From assembly GCA_018334755.1 (NCBI GenBank), contig JAGXLI010000018.1:1-32430 (forward strand): a DNA stretch of 32,430 nt. Direction: 5' to 3'. Source of the stretch: Thermoplasmatota archaeon (GTDB taxonomy: Archaea > Thermoplasmatota > Thermoplasmata > Halarchaeoplasmatales > Halarchaeoplasmataceae). Position numbers and translations under genes: made by a program. Under the pieces are notes generated by a model that saw only the letters and a program-made list of their open reading frames with translations, was not told where the DNA came from and did no database searches. Positions 30,448 through 32,430 of this stretch are shown here, one piece after another (the first letter of the stretch is position 1; each line of letters starts with the position of its first letter).

Positions 30448-32430
30448 TCATCTCTTGTCTTTCTTTATGCGGTAGACCAGTAAAACGAGGGTCATCGCCA
30501 TCGCTAGAACTGGTAGGGTAAATCCTGGAGAGTCGTCTCCGCCGTCACTCTCGTTATCAGAGGTGTCGTCCGTTCCGTTGTCTGTTCCGTCATCTGATCC
30601 GTCGTCGGTTCCATCATCGTCTGTCTGGCTGGCGGTGATCGTTTCACTTCGATCGCCAAGTTCTACGGTGTAATTGCCGGTTTGCTCAAAATTGTGTATT
30701 ATCTCTATCGATCTGTTCTCGCCCGCACTCAGGGTCCAAGAATCGATGATGTCTCCTTCTATGGTTAAATTTATACTGCCTTCAGCGTCCCCTACATTCT
30801 CTATCTCGCCCGTGATCTCTACCTCAAATGGAACTTCACCTTCCGTCCGGTTGACGTCGAAAGAGTTGACCTGGATATCCGCCTCTCCGGGTTCTTCCTC
30901 ATTCACGGTCACCGTTTCGCTCTGATCGCCGATACTGATGGTATGATTTCCAATTTCCTGGAATTCATGTGTTTTATCTACCGTTTCAGTTCCCCCTGCA
31001 CCTACAGTCCAGGAGTCGATGTTCTGGCCGTCGATAGTTAGATTTACTGTGCCTTCCGCGCTACCAGTATTCTCTATCTCACCTGTAATATTCACATCGA
31101 GAGGAGCATAACCTTCAAGCGGGGAGACGGAGAAATCGCTCACGGTTATATTGGCCTTCTTCTCTTCAGTTTCTATCGTAAAGTTGACAGCTTCATAACC
31201 GCTATTACCGGCCTCGTCTGTACCTTTTACTTCCACCATGTGATCGCCGTCAGATAATCCAGTGAAGGTGCGTTCTGTATCCGTTCCAACGTCCTCCCAG
31301 GCTCCTTCATCGATGCTTGTTTCGTAATACTCGATGGCTGTACCTTCCGGGGTACCTTCCCACTCTACCAGAACTTCGGTCACATTGAAGGTGTCTCCTT
31401 CTGCCGGTTGAAGTATGTTTATCTCCGGTGGGGTCGTGTCCACGAGAAAAGAAACATTATCCGTATCGTTATTTCCCTGTCCACCTGTCGCCATAACCTC
31501 TACAGTATGTTCGCCGTCTTCCAGATCAAAAGTATGAGATGTATTTCCACTGACATCTTCCCACGTACCTCCGTCGAGCCGGATCTCATGATAATCAGTA
31601 TTATCTGAAGTCCAGCTGACCGTAACTTCCGAGGTGGAAAACACTTCTCCTTCCGCCGGATCCGTTATGTCGACGGTCGGAGCGGTCGTATTCACTTCGA
31701 AGCTCACACTGTCAGTGGCGTTGTCTCCTCCCGAACCTACCGCTTTAACTTGGACGGTGTGCATCCCTTCAGATAAACCCGTGAAGGTATGTTCTGTGTC
31801 AGTTCCCACGTCGTCCCAGGTTCCTTCATCAATTTTCACCTCATGAGTAGCAGCGTTCTGCGAAGACCATTTAACGGTCACGTTGGTCTTTGAGATCACG
31901 TCCCCTTCCGCCGGGTCGTTTATATTGACGCTGACCGCCATCGGCTCTTCAGTTATCTCCAAGGTCGACACCTCGTACGTCGCCGTGGGATTATTTTTCA
32001 ATTCCGCTATGACCCCGATAGATTCGTTCTCTCCAGGGGAAGGTGTTCTATCCGAGGTGTCGGGTACGGTGATACTCTGGTTGAACTTCCCTTCAGAGTC
32101 AGTGGAGGTTAAATACTCATCTCCCGTTTCCGGCATCCATATCCTCACGTCCTCGCTTGCATTATCCGGGAAGGTGCCCGAGACTACTACTTCGTTACCT
32201 GGTACGCCCGCTGAAGGAGATAGAGCCATAGAGCTGGATCTATTCGTTACATTGAAAGTCAAAAGGTCCCTGTGCCAATCCGTGTTGTTTAGGTCCGCAC
32301 GTTCTTTAACGGTATTTTTTACAGCGGCAGCATAATTCTTTTGGACATACCCTTCGTTATCTCCAGATATCGTTCTGTTCAGTTCGAAGGTGTCAAAGGT
32401 TCCAGCAGGAGGAGAGACCTGTTCGATGCT
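30448..32430 (-). CDS. large surface protein with Ig-like repeats and PGF-CTERM-like tail (5' end outside window)
   Basis: An exported cell-surface protein, open in frame to the right edge, so its start lies outside; 660 residues are visible. After about 60-180 residues of N-terminal strand-rich region come three Ig-like repeats of about 90 residues, each opening with DPAEGDVIS / DPAEGEVFS / QPAEGDTFN and containing HTFTGLSEG / HTFDLEDGE / RTFTGLSDG. Two CARDB-like repeats follow (APLDVNITGEIENTGSAEG and VPFEVEITGEIENVGDAEG). A D/G/T/N-rich linker precedes SPGFTLPVLAMAMTLVLLVY-RIKKDKR, which has the PGF, hydrophobic helix and basic tail of archaeosortase substrates. The many N-x-S/T sequons fit an N-glycosylated S-layer-associated or adhesion protein. 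Confidence 0.85.
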   Translation of the reverse strand, partial: SIEQVSPPAGTFDTFELNRTISGDNEGYVQKNYAAAVKNTVKERADLNNTDWHRDLLTFNVTNRSSSMALSPSAGVPGNEVVVSGTFPDNASEDVRIWMPETGDEYLTSTDSEGKFNQSITVPDTSDRTPSPGENESIGVIAELKNNPTATYEVSTLEITEEPMAVSVNINDPAEGDVISKTNVTVKWSSQNAATHEVKIDEGTWDDVGTDTEHTFTGLSEGMHTVQVKAVGSGGDNATDSVSFEVNTTAPTVDITDPAEGEVFSTSEVTVSWTSDNTDYHEIRLDGGTWEDVSGNTSHTFDLEDGEHTVEVMATGGQGNNDTDNVSFLVDTTPPEINILQPAEGDTFNVTEVLVEWEGTPEGTAIEYYETSIDEGAWEDVGTDTERTFTGLSDGDHMVEVKGTDEAGNSGYEAVNFTIETEEKKANITVSDFSVSPLEGYAPLDVNITGEIENTGSAEGTVNLTIDGQNIDSWTVGAGGTETVDKTHEFQEIGNHTISIGDQSETVTVNEEEPGEADIQVNSFDVNRTEGEVPFEVEITGEIENVGDAEGSINLTIEGDIIDSWTLSAGENRSIEIIHNFEQTGNYTVELGDRSETITASQTDDDGTDDGSDDGTDNGTDDTSDNESDGGDDSPGFTLPVLAMAMTLVLLVYRIKKDKR

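Noticed and set aside
1-32430. CRISPR array, integrase or prophage
   Set aside because: No regularly spaced repeats, recombinase or phage structural genes were seen.

Overview
The window is archaeal. It carries an archaeal-type DnaG primase, transcription factor B (TFB), the H/ACA RNP protein Gar1, a FlaK/PibD-type prepilin peptidase, an Lrp-type regulator and a surface protein with a PGF-CTERM-like tail. Promoters look like archaeal TATA boxes, some of them driving apparently leaderless genes, and operon-internal genes have GGTGA-type ribosome binding sites. Many proteins are strongly acidic, which could fit a salt-adapted lineage, but I do not name a genus. The metabolic genes point to an anaerobic euryarchaeon that ferments peptides or amino acids: a four-subunit pyruvate-type ferredoxin oxidoreductase, a second two-subunit 2-oxoacid oxidoreductase, and a tryptophanase. 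They sit beside an oxygen-detoxification set based on rubredoxin, superoxide reductase, peroxiredoxins, rubrerythrins and a flavodiiron protein.

Layout. 1-5060: dnaG faces a gar1-tfb operon, followed by a prepilin peptidase and a beta-CASP ribonuclease. 5060-9700: a gene-poor stretch, a small unknown protein, the porGDAB operon and a divergent adenylate kinase with an enlarged NMP-binding domain. 9940-10570: a decayed B12-binding radical SAM gene (nonsense codon, frameshift, and loss of the central catalytic domain). 10580-14090: macrodomain protein, radical SAM enzyme, amphi-Trp protein divergent from a small winged-helix regulator, and a fibronectin-type membrane protein. 14140-18170: tryptophanase, an N-acetyltransferase, two small unknown or accessory proteins and the flavodiiron protein.

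18190-21270 is the accessory-looking part. It has gene fragments, a translationally coupled nucleotidyltransferase / winged-helix pair resembling an AbiE-type toxin-antitoxin with an inverted repeat in its promoter, a GC-richer noncoding block that folds into a multi-hairpin element just behind a TATA-like box, an unrecognised 168-residue protein and a NYN-domain nuclease. 21400-25570: HD-domain and Nudix hydrolases, then a 2-oxoacid oxidoreductase-nitroreductase operon.

25640-29040 is a compact redox-defence cluster of seven genes on the minus strand: rubrerythrin-like protein, rubredoxin, Bcp peroxiredoxin, superoxide reductase, Prx6-type peroxiredoxin, then rubrerythrin and ferritin. An Lrp regulator coupled to sfsA diverges from it. 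The window ends inside a large Ig-repeat surface protein whose start lies beyond position 32430.

The items I consider most worth following are the structured noncoding block next to the nucleotidyltransferase/winged-helix pair, and the decayed radical SAM gene. No CRISPR array, tRNA, rRNA or intact insertion sequence was seen.
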